From positions 1-64,000 of the forward strand of contig JAHBTJ010000007.1 of NCBI GenBank assembly GCA_019638595.1: a stretch of DNA of 64,000 bases, read 5' to 3'. The DNA comes from Chitinophagaceae bacterium. GTDB lineage: Bacteria; Bacteroidota; Bacteroidia; Chitinophagales; Chitinophagaceae. Position numbers and translations under genes: made by a program. Positions 32,971-41,105 of the stretch are shown piece by piece. Within the stretch, counting starts at the first letter, position 1, and the number at the start of each line of letters is the position of its first letter. The notes beneath the pieces were generated by a model that saw only the letters and a list, made by a program, of their open reading frames with translations, was not told the DNA's origin and ran no database searches.

Positions 32971-33277
32971 AACATGGTTTTTTTAACAAGAGAAAAAATA
33001 ATTAGTGATTCAAAAGTATGTCTGGACTTTACAGCGTAAAAGGTAATTTACGCAGGCGGGTGTATCATGATAACAATAGGAGCTGGCTTTTGTTACCGTA
33101 TAAAAAAAATAAAAAATAACCAGCCTTGAAACGCTTAGCTGTACTGCATTTTAAAGAACCACGCCATTTGTTACTGCACCCCGGTTAAGCTTCTGTTAAA
33201 CTGGAATTCCGGAAAATAACATGATAAGTTTAAACTCGTTTCATTTTCCCATCTTTGCAATTCATTTTATACCAGAT
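32971..33277. other. 307-bp intergenic region
   Basis: This separates divergent genes. A CATCTTTG box (33250-33257), one base off the TAnnTTTG consensus, lies 21 bp before the chosen start of the PLP enzyme gene, which argues against the upstream ATG at 33221. No clear -33 element, hairpin or small gene was seen. Confidence 0.4.
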
Positions 33278-34423
33278 ATGAGACCAGCTACAAAATTCAT
33301 TCACGCGGGTGTATTTCCGGATCCTTCCACAGGTGCCATCATGACGCCCATTTATCAAACATCCACGTACGTACAGGATGGTCCCGGCAAACACAAGGGA
33401 TATGAGTATGCAAGAACGCAGAATCCTACCCGCACTCAATTGCAGAACGCGTTGGCTGCTGCCGAAAACGGGCTGTATGGTATTAGCTTTGGCAGCGGGC
33501 TTGCAGCTACCGATACCCTCCTTAAGCTGTTTCAGCCGGGCGATGAAATTATAAGCACCAACGATTTGTATGGAGGAACTTATCGTTTAATGCGCCGTAT
33601 ATGGGAGGGATACGGGCTGAAATTCCGCTTTATTGATATGCAGGATGCATCGAATATTGCCAGGTATGTTACGGCGGCTACCAAAATGATATGGGTTGAA
33701 ACGCCTACGAACCCGCTGATAAGAATTATTGATATTAAAGCATGCGCGGCCGAAGCTAAAAAGGCGGGCGCATTGCTGGCGGTAGACAATACTTTTGCTT
33801 CGCCTTACCTGCAAAATCCTATTGACCTGGGTGCGGACATTGTGATGCATTCGGCAACCAAATATATAGGGGGGCATAGCGATGTGGTACATGGCTGCCT
33901 GATCACCAGTAATAAAGAAATAGCCGATCAATTGTATTTTTTACAAAATGCATGTGGAGCCGTTCCGGGGCCACAGGATTGCTTTTTATTGCTGCGCGGA
34001 TTAAAAACCCTGCATGTGCGCATGCAGCGCCATTGCGAGAACGGAGAAAAAATGGCTCATTTTCTCAGGGATCATCCGCTGGTATCTAAAGTACATTGGT
34101 GCGGGTTTTTGGATCATCCGAACCATGCAATAGCCAAAACGCAGATGAAAGGTTTTGGTGGGATGATCAGCTTTGAGCTGAAAAATGATACTGTGGCCGC
34201 GGCGGAAAAAGTGTTGTCGTCTACAAAAATTTTTGCGTGCGCGGAATCGTTGGGCGGGGTTGAGTCGCTGATAGGCCACCCGGCCAGCATGACACATGCC
34301 TCTATTCCAAGGGAAGAGCGTATTGCGAACGGGCTGGCAGACGGATTGATACGGTTAAGCGTGGGTATTGAAGATATAGATGACCTGGTAGCAGACATGA
34401 AGCAGGCTATAGAGAATGTATGA
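33278..34423 (+). CDS. Cystathionine gamma-synthase/lyase family PLP enzyme
   Basis: I start at 33278 (MRPATKFIHAG), giving 381 residues. Family blocks are PIYQTSTYVQ, YEYARTQNPTR, FGSGLAATDTLL, DDLYGGTYR-like NDLYGGTYRLM, ETPTNPLIRIID, VDNTFASPYLQNP and the PLP lysine Lys195 in HSATKYIGGHSDVVHG, with ESLGGVESLIGHPASMTHASI near the end. The enzyme acts in trans-sulfuration between cysteine, homocysteine and cystathionine. Synthase and lyase activities cannot be told apart from sequence. It overlaps the next gene by 4 bp (ATGA), so it is the first gene of a three-gene operon. Confidence 0.93.
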   Translation: MRPATKFIHAGVFPDPSTGAIMTPIYQTSTYVQDGPGKHKGYEYARTQNPTRTQLQNALAAAENGLYGISFGSGLAATDTLLKLFQPGDEIISTNDLYGGTYRLMRRIWEGYGLKFRFIDMQDASNIARYVTAATKMIWVETPTNPLIRIIDIKACAAEAKKAGALLAVDNTFASPYLQNPIDLGADIVMHSATKYIGGHSDVVHGCLITSNKEIADQLYFLQNACGAVPGPQDCFLLLRGLKTLHVRMQRHCENGEKMAHFLRDHPLVSKVHWCGFLDHPNHAIAKTQMKGFGGMISFELKNDTVAAAEKVLSSTKIFACAESLGGVESLIGHPASMTHASIPREERIANGLADGLIRLSVGIEDIDDLVADMKQAIENV

Positions 34424-35196
34424 ATGCGATAAATGATCTTAAAGAATTCCTGGACAGGAAAACAGAAGAATACAACCGGCCCTCTTTTATTAAAAGCGAT
34501 CCTGTTAGTATACCACACGCGTTTGTAAAAAAGCAGGATATTGAAATAGCCGGTTTTTTTGCCGCTATACTGGCATGGGGTAACCGCACTACCATTATCA
34601 ATAAAAGCAGGGAGCTGATGCAATGGATGGACAACGCGCCTTATGAATTTTGCCTGTCTCCCTCATCGTCGGGTTTAAAAAAATTAACATCGTTTAAGCA
34701 CCGTACCTTTAACGCTACAGATATCCTGTATTTTATTGAATTTTTGCATCATCATTACAGCCACTCCCCATCGTTGGAAACAGCTTTTACAAAGGGCATG
34801 CTGGAAGAGGATGAAAATACCGGTAACGCGCTGCGGGGATTTTACAGCTACTTTTTTTCGCTGGAGGATGCGCCTAAAAGAACACAAAAGCATATTGCTA
34901 CACCCGACAGAAAATCTACCTGTAAAAGACTGAATATGTTTTTGCGGTGGATGGTGCGAAAGGATAAAGCGGGTGTTGATTTTGGCTTATGGAAGCAAAT
35001 AGTACCATCGCAATTAATCTGCCCGATAGATGTGCATGTGGCCAGGGTTGCAAAAAGGTTTAACCTGGTATCGCGCACACAAACAGACTGGCTGGCAGCG
35101 CTGGAATTAACGGAACGGTTGAAGCAACTCTGTCCCGATGACCCGGTAAAATATGATTACGCATTATTCGGGTTGGGAGTGATGGAGAAATTTTAA
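34420..35196 (+). CDS. TIGR02757 family protein
   Basis: The 258-residue protein has the blocks FLDRKTEEYNRPSFIKSDPVSIPHAF, DIEIAGFFAAILAWGNRTTIINKS and CKRLNMFLRWMVRKDKAGVDFGLWKQIVPSQLICPIDVHVARVAKRFNLV, which mark the TIGR02757 family of Bacteroidota and related phyla. The CPIDVHVARVA segment with an HhH-glycosylase-like flavour (ending YDYALFGLGVMEKF) suggests a distant relationship to DNA glycosylase folds (inference). The function is not established. It is translationally coupled to the trans-sulfuration enzyme (4-bp overlap) and followed after 4 bp by a small gene. Confidence 0.9.
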   Translation: MNAINDLKEFLDRKTEEYNRPSFIKSDPVSIPHAFVKKQDIEIAGFFAAILAWGNRTTIINKSRELMQWMDNAPYEFCLSPSSSGLKKLTSFKHRTFNATDILYFIEFLHHHYSHSPSLETAFTKGMLEEDENTGNALRGFYSYFFSLEDAPKRTQKHIATPDRKSTCKRLNMFLRWMVRKDKAGVDFGLWKQIVPSQLICPIDVHVARVAKRFNLVSRTQTDWLAALELTERLKQLCPDDPVKYDYALFGLGVMEKF

Positions 35197-35200
35197 TGTT

Positions 35201-35521
35201 ATGGAAAAGGAACTGATACAGATCCTGCAAAATGAGTTAAGCCTTCAACTGAATGAAAGCGTTACTGAAGATAAAATAAAGGCGCTTATTGCGGCGAGGG
35301 TTAATGATCTTATCCGGCATGATTTTTCACAGCTTACCCAACTTTTATATCGCATTGATATTAATGAGCATCGTTTGAAAAAATTATTGAATGAAGCCGG
35401 GGAGAAAGATGCCGCTGATATTATTGCTGCATTGATTATTGAGCGACAGGTGGAGAAATTGGAAAGCAGGAAAAAATTCAGATCGGGTAATCCGAATATC
35501 AGCGGTGAAGAAAAGTGGTAA
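35201..35521 (+). CDS. Small conserved-looking cytoplasmic protein, unknown function
   Basis: This 106-residue helical protein begins MEKELIQILQNELSLQLNESVTEDKIKALIAARVNDLIRHDFSQLTQLLYRIDINEHRLKKLL. It has no signal or membrane segment. The layout suggests a helical bundle. It starts 4 bp after the TIGR02757 gene and is probably co-transcribed with it and the PLP enzyme. I recall similar short proteins in Bacteroidota but cannot give a function. Confidence 0.8.
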   Translation: MEKELIQILQNELSLQLNESVTEDKIKALIAARVNDLIRHDFSQLTQLLYRIDINEHRLKKLLNEAGEKDAADIIAALIIERQVEKLESRKKFRSGNPNISGEEKW

Positions 35522-35668
35522 ACTGTTGCTTTACCTGCAACCGGCCTGCTTTTCGAAATCCGGTGTTTTTTTTACGCAATGAGTAAATTGATATTTCCAT
35601 GACTAAACTTATTGATGATCCCGATATTTTTGGAGCTATTCATATAGCTATATTATATAAAGATACAA

Positions 35669-36208
35669 ATGGAAGAAGGAGATCGCATTTCTTATCAGGT
35701 TATTGATGAGGCCAATTTTACTAACTTGTTTAATTGTTATTGGAAAAAACTGTACCTCATTTGTCTTCGGCAGGTTGTAGATGAAGATAAGGCTAAGGAC
35801 ATGGTACAGGATATTTATCGTTCCCTCTGGGAGAATCGCGATAAAATAAGAATAAGGGGCAATATTGAACATTATCTTGTGCGTGCCGCAAAAAATAAAG
35901 TGTGTGAGTATTTTCAGAGGAAGGCAATACAGGAGCAAAATAAACAACAGTTAATACACTCTTCTTCTGTTTCCATCTCTGCAACCGAACAGGATGTTGC
36001 ATTTAATGAACTTTCTTTTCATCTTGAAACAATGGTCAGCAATTTGTCTCATCAGCGCAGGCAGGTATATAATATGAGCCGGGAGGAAGGTTTGCGAAAC
36101 CGGGAAATTGCAGACAGGCTCTGCATTTCGGAAAAAACAGTGTCCTATCACTTATCGAGTGCCAAAGAAATATTGCAGCAAAAAATCGCACAGCTTTACG
36201 AAGTATGA
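35669..36208 (+). CDS. ECF sigma factor (second FecI-like)
   Basis: The 179-residue protein has sigma region 2 (NFTNLFNCYWKKLYLICLRQVVDEDKAKDMVQDIYRSLWENRDKI) and region 4 (LSHQRRQVYNMSREEGLRNREIADRLCISEKTVSYHLSSAKEILQQKI). It belongs to the Bacteroidota RagA-locus type. The next genes are a membrane anti-sigma candidate (start 36294), a TonB-dependent receptor and a DUF4374 lipoprotein, so it most likely controls that uptake system. Confidence 0.92.
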   Translation: MEEGDRISYQVIDEANFTNLFNCYWKKLYLICLRQVVDEDKAKDMVQDIYRSLWENRDKIRIRGNIEHYLVRAAKNKVCEYFQRKAIQEQNKQQLIHSSSVSISATEQDVAFNELSFHLETMVSNLSHQRRQVYNMSREEGLRNREIADRLCISEKTVSYHLSSAKEILQQKIAQLYEV

Positions 36209-36293
36209 TTTTCCTTCTTTAAAAATTTTTTTTTCAATTACACCAGGAATTTTTGCGGGTTGCGCTACTATAATAAAAATAAACTATGCAACT

Positions 36294-37031
36294 ATGCAGA
36301 TCACACCCGGATTATTAGAAAAATATTACCACGGACGATGCACTCCGTATGAAATTGAACAGGTGGAAGCCTGGATGGTATCTGACGCGGAAGATAATGC
36401 CGATACTGAAGAAGTTAAGGATGAACAATCATTAAAAGAATCTATATGGATGCCATTGGAACGCCTGGTGCAACAGGATGTTCAACTGAAAAGACCCGCG
36501 GGATTGTTCCGGCTGAGCAGAAGGGCTATTGTAAAATATACTGTTGCTGCGGGAATATTAGTATGCTTTTCAACACTGGGATATAATGTAATATTTGACA
36601 AAGCAAAGCAACCTGTGCAGGTGCTTCTTAGCAATACGGATGTTATGAATGTTATGAGGAAAGATGTGGGGGATTTATTAATTACTGCTTTGCCAAATAC
36701 TGAGGTAAAATTTTCTTCGCCGGCGAAAGGGAAGGTTGCCGGAGAGGTTAATTTTTGTAATGCTGTAATGATCCGGAACGTTGGTGCAAACGATATAGTT
36801 TTGCGATTTGCGCAAAACTGCAGAGACGAAGAAACCATCACCAAAGACTTTTTATGTAAAAAAGAAGTGGATTACCTGGCAATATATTTAAAAGGCGATG
36901 TATGCAGTGTCGGGCAACAATTTCTTTGGGTGGAAAAAGATAAATTGAAACTGATCCCTCCTGATGAAAAAATCCGGCAGTTGGCCCAACAGTTAAATAA
37001 TATAGAAAAACAATTGCCTGCGGGCAGTTGA
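36294..37031 (+). CDS. Putative anti-sigma factor with divergent periplasmic domain
   Basis: I start at 36294 (MQITPGLLEKYYHGRCTPYEIEQVEAWM), giving 245 residues; the open frame extends back into the sigma gene. The N-terminus (LLEKYYHGRCTPYEIEQVEAWM) is the sigma-binding start typical of FecR-like proteins in this phylum. A transmembrane helix follows (IVKYTVAAGILVCFSTLGYNVIF). The periplasmic part (VQVLLSNTDVMNVMRKDVGDLLITALPNTEVKFSSPAKGKVAGEVNF) does not show the FecR core or the DUF4974 tail, and is short and Cys-containing. It lies between the sigma gene and a TonB receptor without an obvious STN domain, so the signal route is unclear. Confidence 0.78.
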   Translation: MQITPGLLEKYYHGRCTPYEIEQVEAWMVSDAEDNADTEEVKDEQSLKESIWMPLERLVQQDVQLKRPAGLFRLSRRAIVKYTVAAGILVCFSTLGYNVIFDKAKQPVQVLLSNTDVMNVMRKDVGDLLITALPNTEVKFSSPAKGKVAGEVNFCNAVMIRNVGANDIVLRFAQNCRDEETITKDFLCKKEVDYLAIYLKGDVCSVGQQFLWVEKDKLKLIPPDEKIRQLAQQLNNIEKQLPAGS

Positions 37032-37052
37032 TAGTATAAACAAAAATTAAAA

Positions 37053-37093
37053 GGGTGCATTGCGGCTAACAATGCACCCACCCCTGAAAGGGG
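37053..37093 (+). promoter_or_regulatory. Two consecutive hairpins between anti-sigma and receptor genes
   Basis: GGGTGCATTG (37053-37062) pairs perfectly with CAATGCACCC (37070-37079), and CCCCT (37081-37085) pairs with AGGGG (37089-37093). They lie 26 bp before the receptor start at 37119. No T-run follows, so a processing site, attenuator or translation-control structure is more likely than a terminator. Confidence 0.55.
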
Positions 37094-37118
37094 CGCTTTA
37101 ATACTGAATAAAAAAGCA

Positions 37119-39548
37119 ATGCAAATTAATAAAGTTTTGCTGACGGCATTACTATGCCTGTTCAACATATTCCTTTTCGCTCAGAAGCCCGGACACATCA
37201 CTATTTCCGGGTATATCCGGGACCCGTTCGGCAGGGCTATAGCAGGAGCTTCTGTTATAATTGATGGCAGCACCCGGGGAACCGTTACCGATGACGAAGG
37301 TTTCTATAAGCTGGAAAAATCAGCTCCGGGAAAACTTCTTTTAAAAATAAGTATGCTGGGCTATGTTGCCCAGGAAAAATGGATAACAATTGGAGATAAC
37401 GCCAATGTTACACATGATTTCAAGCTCAAAGAAGACCGCGGCAAATTATCGGAGATAGTAGTGTATGGTAAAACGGTTAATCAAACAAAAGTAGAGGATA
37501 TTAAACGCTCCGGTTTTAATGTTAATGTCATTGATCTCAACAAACATAGTAACGAAGCTGCCAATATTAACCAGGTGATTCGCCGTACCACGGGTATTAC
37601 CGTTCGCGAGAGTGGCGGCATGGGTAGCGATTTTGTATTCCGCATAAACGGGCTGGATGCAAAAATTTATATTGATGGTATACCAATGGACAACTTCGGA
37701 AGCTCCATGACGCTTAATAATATTCCGGTTAACCTGGTTGATCGGGTAGAAATATATAAAGGAGTTGTGCCCGCATTCCTTGGGTCTGATGCGCTTGGCG
37801 GTGCGGTGAACATTATAACTAAAAGACGTAACCGCAGATTTATTGATCTCAGCTACAGCTATGGTTCTTTTAATACACACCAGGCTTCATTAGTAAGCAC
37901 ATTTGCCCATCCTAAAAACGGATTGTCTGTAAAAGTAAACGGCTTTTATAACCTGTCAGACAATAACTATACTATGTATACAGAGGAGAAATATAATGTG
38001 ATACTGGAAACTACAGAAAACAACAGGTACATACCCATAGAAAAAGCGAGACGGTTTTACGACAGGTACGAGTCTGCAATGGGGCAGGTAGAAGTTGGTG
38101 CTCAAAACCGTAAATGGGCCGATCGTTTTTTTGCAGGACTCACATATTCCCAGAATAAAAAAGAAAATCAATTAGGAGCCACTGTTAATACGGTAAGAGG
38201 GGGCAATTGGTCTGAGAGTAATTATATAATGCCTACACTTACTTATGTAAAAAATAATTTTTTGATTAAAGGATTATATGCAGACGTATTTGCCAGTTAT
38301 TCTAATGAAATACGACATGTGAGAGATACCGCGCTGCATAATTATGATTGGTCGGGCAAGTGGATATCAAATACATTAAACAGTGAGCCGAACGAGCCTG
38401 TTCACATGCGTTATAATAATAACAACTACCTGGCCAGAACAAATTTTAATTATGATTTCAATGAAGAAAGAACACAAAGCCTTAACCTGAACTATAATTT
38501 CAATACAAGCAGGCAACGTAGTTACGACCTGGTAGAGAACCGTGATGTGAACGGGCTTCCTAATCGTCTTGGCAGGCATATAGCAGGGCTGTCGTGGCAG
38601 GGACAGTGGCTGAAGAAGCGGTTGATAAGCATGCTCTCTGTTAAATATTATGGAATGGATACTTACAAACAGGTTGACGAGCGTGTGTTTGGAAATAATA
38701 ATACAGTTGTTAGCGGGGAAATAAAAAGCTACAATAATTTCTGGAATTACTATAGTGGCAACCTGGCATTGCGCTACAGATTTGCAAAAGATGCAGGCGT
38801 TAAATTTTCGTTGGAGCGGGCATATAATATGCCTGGTATGACAGCTATTTTTGGCGATGGACAAAACTATTTGGCCAATTGGGATATACAGCCGGAACGT
38901 AGCGATAACCTGAACGTTGGAGGATATTACAATACATTTATCAAAGTAAATCATTTTCTCAATCTCGATGCTTCTGTTTTTTACAGAAGAGCGGCAAACT
39001 TTATCAATACAAGGATAGTAACGCAATCAGATGGATCGCTTTTTCAATTCTATAATGTACCGGGCGTTAACTTATATGGCTTTGAAGCAGAAATAAAATA
39101 TGGCTACAAAGATTTGATTGCGCTTACTTTAAATGGCAGTTATGACAAAGCGGTGGACAATCAGAAGTATACTGATGATACCAATCAACAGGTTAGTCTT
39201 ACATACAAAAGCCAACTACCCAATCGCCCCTGGGTATATGGAAATACGGATCTGACTTTAGCAAAAAATGACTGGCTGGGTAAAGGGAGCCGTATACAGT
39301 TAAGCTGGCTTTACCAGTATACACATTGGTTTTACCTGAGCTGGGCGCACCTCGGCACACTGGCAAGTAAAGACCATATCCCTTCGCAGATGGTGCAAAG
39401 CGTTATCATCAGTTATTCCTGGAAGCGGAACAAATATAATATATCAGGTGAGGCACGCAATCTTACTAACGAGCGGGTTTATGATAATTTCCGTTTGCAA
39501 AAGCCGGGCAGGGCATTTTACCTGAAGCTAAGAGTATCAATTATGTAA
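37119..39548 (+). CDS. TonB-dependent receptor with CarboxypepD_reg-like domain
   Basis: The 809-residue outer-membrane protein has a signal peptide (LLTALLCLFNIFLFAQ), a carboxypeptidase-regulatory-like domain (GHITISGYIRDPFGRAIAGASVIIDGSTRGTVTDDEGFYKLE), a plug (NINQVIRRTTGITVRESGGMGSDFVFRINGLDAKIYIDGIP ... VDRVEIYKGVVPAFLGSDALGGAVNIITKR) and a barrel ending in LKLRVSIM. The plug is of siderophore/vitamin type and not SusC type, and no SusD follows. With the DUF4374 lipoprotein downstream, ferric-siderophore or other iron-complex uptake is the best guess (inference). It is likely controlled by the upstream sigma/anti-sigma pair. Confidence 0.92.
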   Translation: MQINKVLLTALLCLFNIFLFAQKPGHITISGYIRDPFGRAIAGASVIIDGSTRGTVTDDEGFYKLEKSAPGKLLLKISMLGYVAQEKWITIGDNANVTHDFKLKEDRGKLSEIVVYGKTVNQTKVEDIKRSGFNVNVIDLNKHSNEAANINQVIRRTTGITVRESGGMGSDFVFRINGLDAKIYIDGIPMDNFGSSMTLNNIPVNLVDRVEIYKGVVPAFLGSDALGGAVNIITKRRNRRFIDLSYSYGSFNTHQASLVSTFAHPKNGLSVKVNGFYNLSDNNYTMYTEEKYNVILETTENNRYIPIEKARRFYDRYESAMGQVEVGAQNRKWADRFFAGLTYSQNKKENQLGATVNTVRGGNWSESNYIMPTLTYVKNNFLIKGLYADVFASYSNEIRHVRDTALHNYDWSGKWISNTLNSEPNEPVHMRYNNNNYLARTNFNYDFNEERTQSLNLNYNFNTSRQRSYDLVENRDVNGLPNRLGRHIAGLSWQGQWLKKRLISMLSVKYYGMDTYKQVDERVFGNNNTVVSGEIKSYNNFWNYYSGNLALRYRFAKDAGVKFSLERAYNMPGMTAIFGDGQNYLANWDIQPERSDNLNVGGYYNTFIKVNHFLNLDASVFYRRAANFINTRIVTQSDGSLFQFYNVPGVNLYGFEAEIKYGYKDLIALTLNGSYDKAVDNQKYTDDTNQQVSLTYKSQLPNRPWVYGNTDLTLAKNDWLGKGSRIQLSWLYQYTHWFYLSWAHLGTLASKDHIPSQMVQSVIISYSWKRNKYNISGEARNLTNERVYDNFRLQKPGRAFYLKLRVSIM

Positions 39549-39611
39549 CCATTAATACCGATTTCCGAATCTGCTCCAAAATAAAATTTTAAACAATTAA
39601 TATCAAGTAAA

Positions 39612-40832
39612 ATGAAGACAAATGGATTTTTGAAAACCTGGCTTACTGTTGGATTGATGTCAGGTTTATTTTTTACTTCCTGTAAACATTCACCGGAAGA
39701 TACTGTAACACCGGAAACACCGGCAGAACGAAAATATGGATTGTGGGTAACTGCTACCGATGGATCTTATATTTTAACCACCGGCGACCTGATGAAGGAT
39801 ACACTCCTTACTCCTGCCAATAACCAGGGTGTTGATATTACAAGTTACCTGCCTGCGGCTTATTATGGAGTATACGCTTATTGCTACAATGGTTATTATT
39901 ACTTAAGCGCTGATGGAACCCGCTTCAGTCAATACGAAATAACTGATGCCGGAAGATTTTCTGAAGTAAACAATTATGCTTTCAGCTCCACATTCTATAT
40001 AGGAAAAGTTGCAGCTAACCTGAGCAGTGATGATGAGTTGGTTTTTACAGCTACTTCAGGTAAAGAAAATACTGAAGAAAATGTGTTGGAGCAACCTATT
40101 TACTTTATGAATACAAATACTATGACCATGAATAAAACGCTGATCGCAAAACTTCCATTTCTGGATTATACTGTAAAGCAGGCTAATGGTGAGCCGGATG
40201 ATTTATACATGGTGCCAACAAGCATGACCATTCGTAACGATAAAGTATTTTTTGGTTACAAGTTCAGAAGCAATATTAATTATAACGATGTAATAGATAC
40301 CGCCTTTATATATGTATGTGATTATCCCGGCATGGAAAATGGCAAACTATTAAAAGATACAAGGGGTGGTAAAGTAGCAGGTCACTGGCAGGTTAATTCT
40401 ACTTCGTTTGTTGACGATAACGGAGACCTTTATCTCTTAACTCAAAACCTGAGCAGCAAATATGGCCTGATAAGGATTAAAAGCGGCGAAACAGAAATAG
40501 ATCCGGGTTATTTTTTCAATTTAGGTGATTATAATATTTTTCAGAACGGATCAAGCCAGATACAATTATTGGGTGAAGGAAGAGCTTACATCAGTCCGTT
40601 TGTAATAAACCCCAGCCAGCAAAAAATTGTAGCAGATTTAAGGATCCTTACCGACGCTATACCAAGAACAACAATGAATTTTGTTGAAGACGGGAAATTG
40701 TATGATGTTTTCAAAACTTCCGATTCAAAATGGTATGTATATGAGTATGACCCTGCAACCAACACTGTAAAAAAAGGCGCGGAAATTGATAGTGGTGTTT
40801 CCTGGGTATACCATGTTAACCGGTTAAAATAA
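39612..40832 (+). CDS. DUF4374-type outer-envelope lipoprotein
   Basis: The 406-residue protein has a lipobox (LFFTSCKHSPED, Cys24) and a beta-propeller-like body with regularly spaced strands: KYGLWVTATDGSYILTTGDLM, YYGVYAYCYNGYYYLSADGTRFSQYEI, NDKVFFGYKFRS and AYISPFVINPSQQKIVADLRIL. This fits the DUF4374 family that accompanies TonB receptors in iron-related loci of Bacteroidota. It probably works with the receptor encoded 63 bp upstream, either capturing the ligand or handling it after uptake. A strong terminator follows. Confidence 0.8.
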   Translation: MKTNGFLKTWLTVGLMSGLFFTSCKHSPEDTVTPETPAERKYGLWVTATDGSYILTTGDLMKDTLLTPANNQGVDITSYLPAAYYGVYAYCYNGYYYLSADGTRFSQYEITDAGRFSEVNNYAFSSTFYIGKVAANLSSDDELVFTATSGKENTEENVLEQPIYFMNTNTMTMNKTLIAKLPFLDYTVKQANGEPDDLYMVPTSMTIRNDKVFFGYKFRSNINYNDVIDTAFIYVCDYPGMENGKLLKDTRGGKVAGHWQVNSTSFVDDNGDLYLLTQNLSSKYGLIRIKSGETEIDPGYFFNLGDYNIFQNGSSQIQLLGEGRAYISPFVINPSQQKIVADLRILTDAIPRTTMNFVEDGKLYDVFKTSDSKWYVYEYDPATNTVKKGAEIDSGVSWVYHVNRLK

Positions 40833-40845
40833 TCAATATGTTTTT

Positions 40846-40886
40846 AGCAAAAGAGTATCTGTCAAAAGCAGGTACTCTTTGCTTTT
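40846..40886 (+). terminator. Intrinsic terminator of the receptor/lipoprotein operon
   Basis: AGCAAAAGAGTATCTG (40846-40861) pairs with CAGGTACTCTTTGCT (40869-40883), with one bulged A and one G-T pair and a 7-base loop. A run of four T follows. It lies 13 bp after the stop. Confidence 0.85.
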
Positions 40887-40940
40887 AGAATATTTGCCTG
40901 AAAGAGAGTGATATAGCTATACCATTACAGATTTTTTAAT

Positions 40941-41105
40941 ATGGAAGGGAAGAAGGAAAAAGAAAGCGACAAAAACATGGCTGCATATTTAACGGTATTA
41001 CCTGAACCGAAGAATAGCGCAAGGAATATTCGGATGAAACGGAAACATACGGATATTATCCGCGCCCGTCAGTATAATCTGTGTATTCCGTGTGCCATAC
41101 TATAG
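40941..41105 (+). CDS. Possible 54-residue basic protein
   Basis: An ATG frame encodes MEGKKEKESDKNMAAYLTVLPEPKNSARNIRMKRKHTDII and ends in NLCIPCAIL, overlapping the convergent NRAMP gene by 6 bp. It is Lys/Arg-rich with a C-terminal Cys pair. No Shine-Dalgarno sequence is seen, but most genes here lack one. It is downstream of a strong terminator and has no recognised relative, so this is a candidate only. Confidence 0.25.
   Translation: MEGKKEKESDKNMAAYLTVLPEPKNSARNIRMKRKHTDIIRARQYNLCIPCAIL

Noticed and set aside
38376-39026. 216-codon frame antisense to the TonB receptor
   Set aside because: Shadow of the receptor barrel; no start context or family motif.
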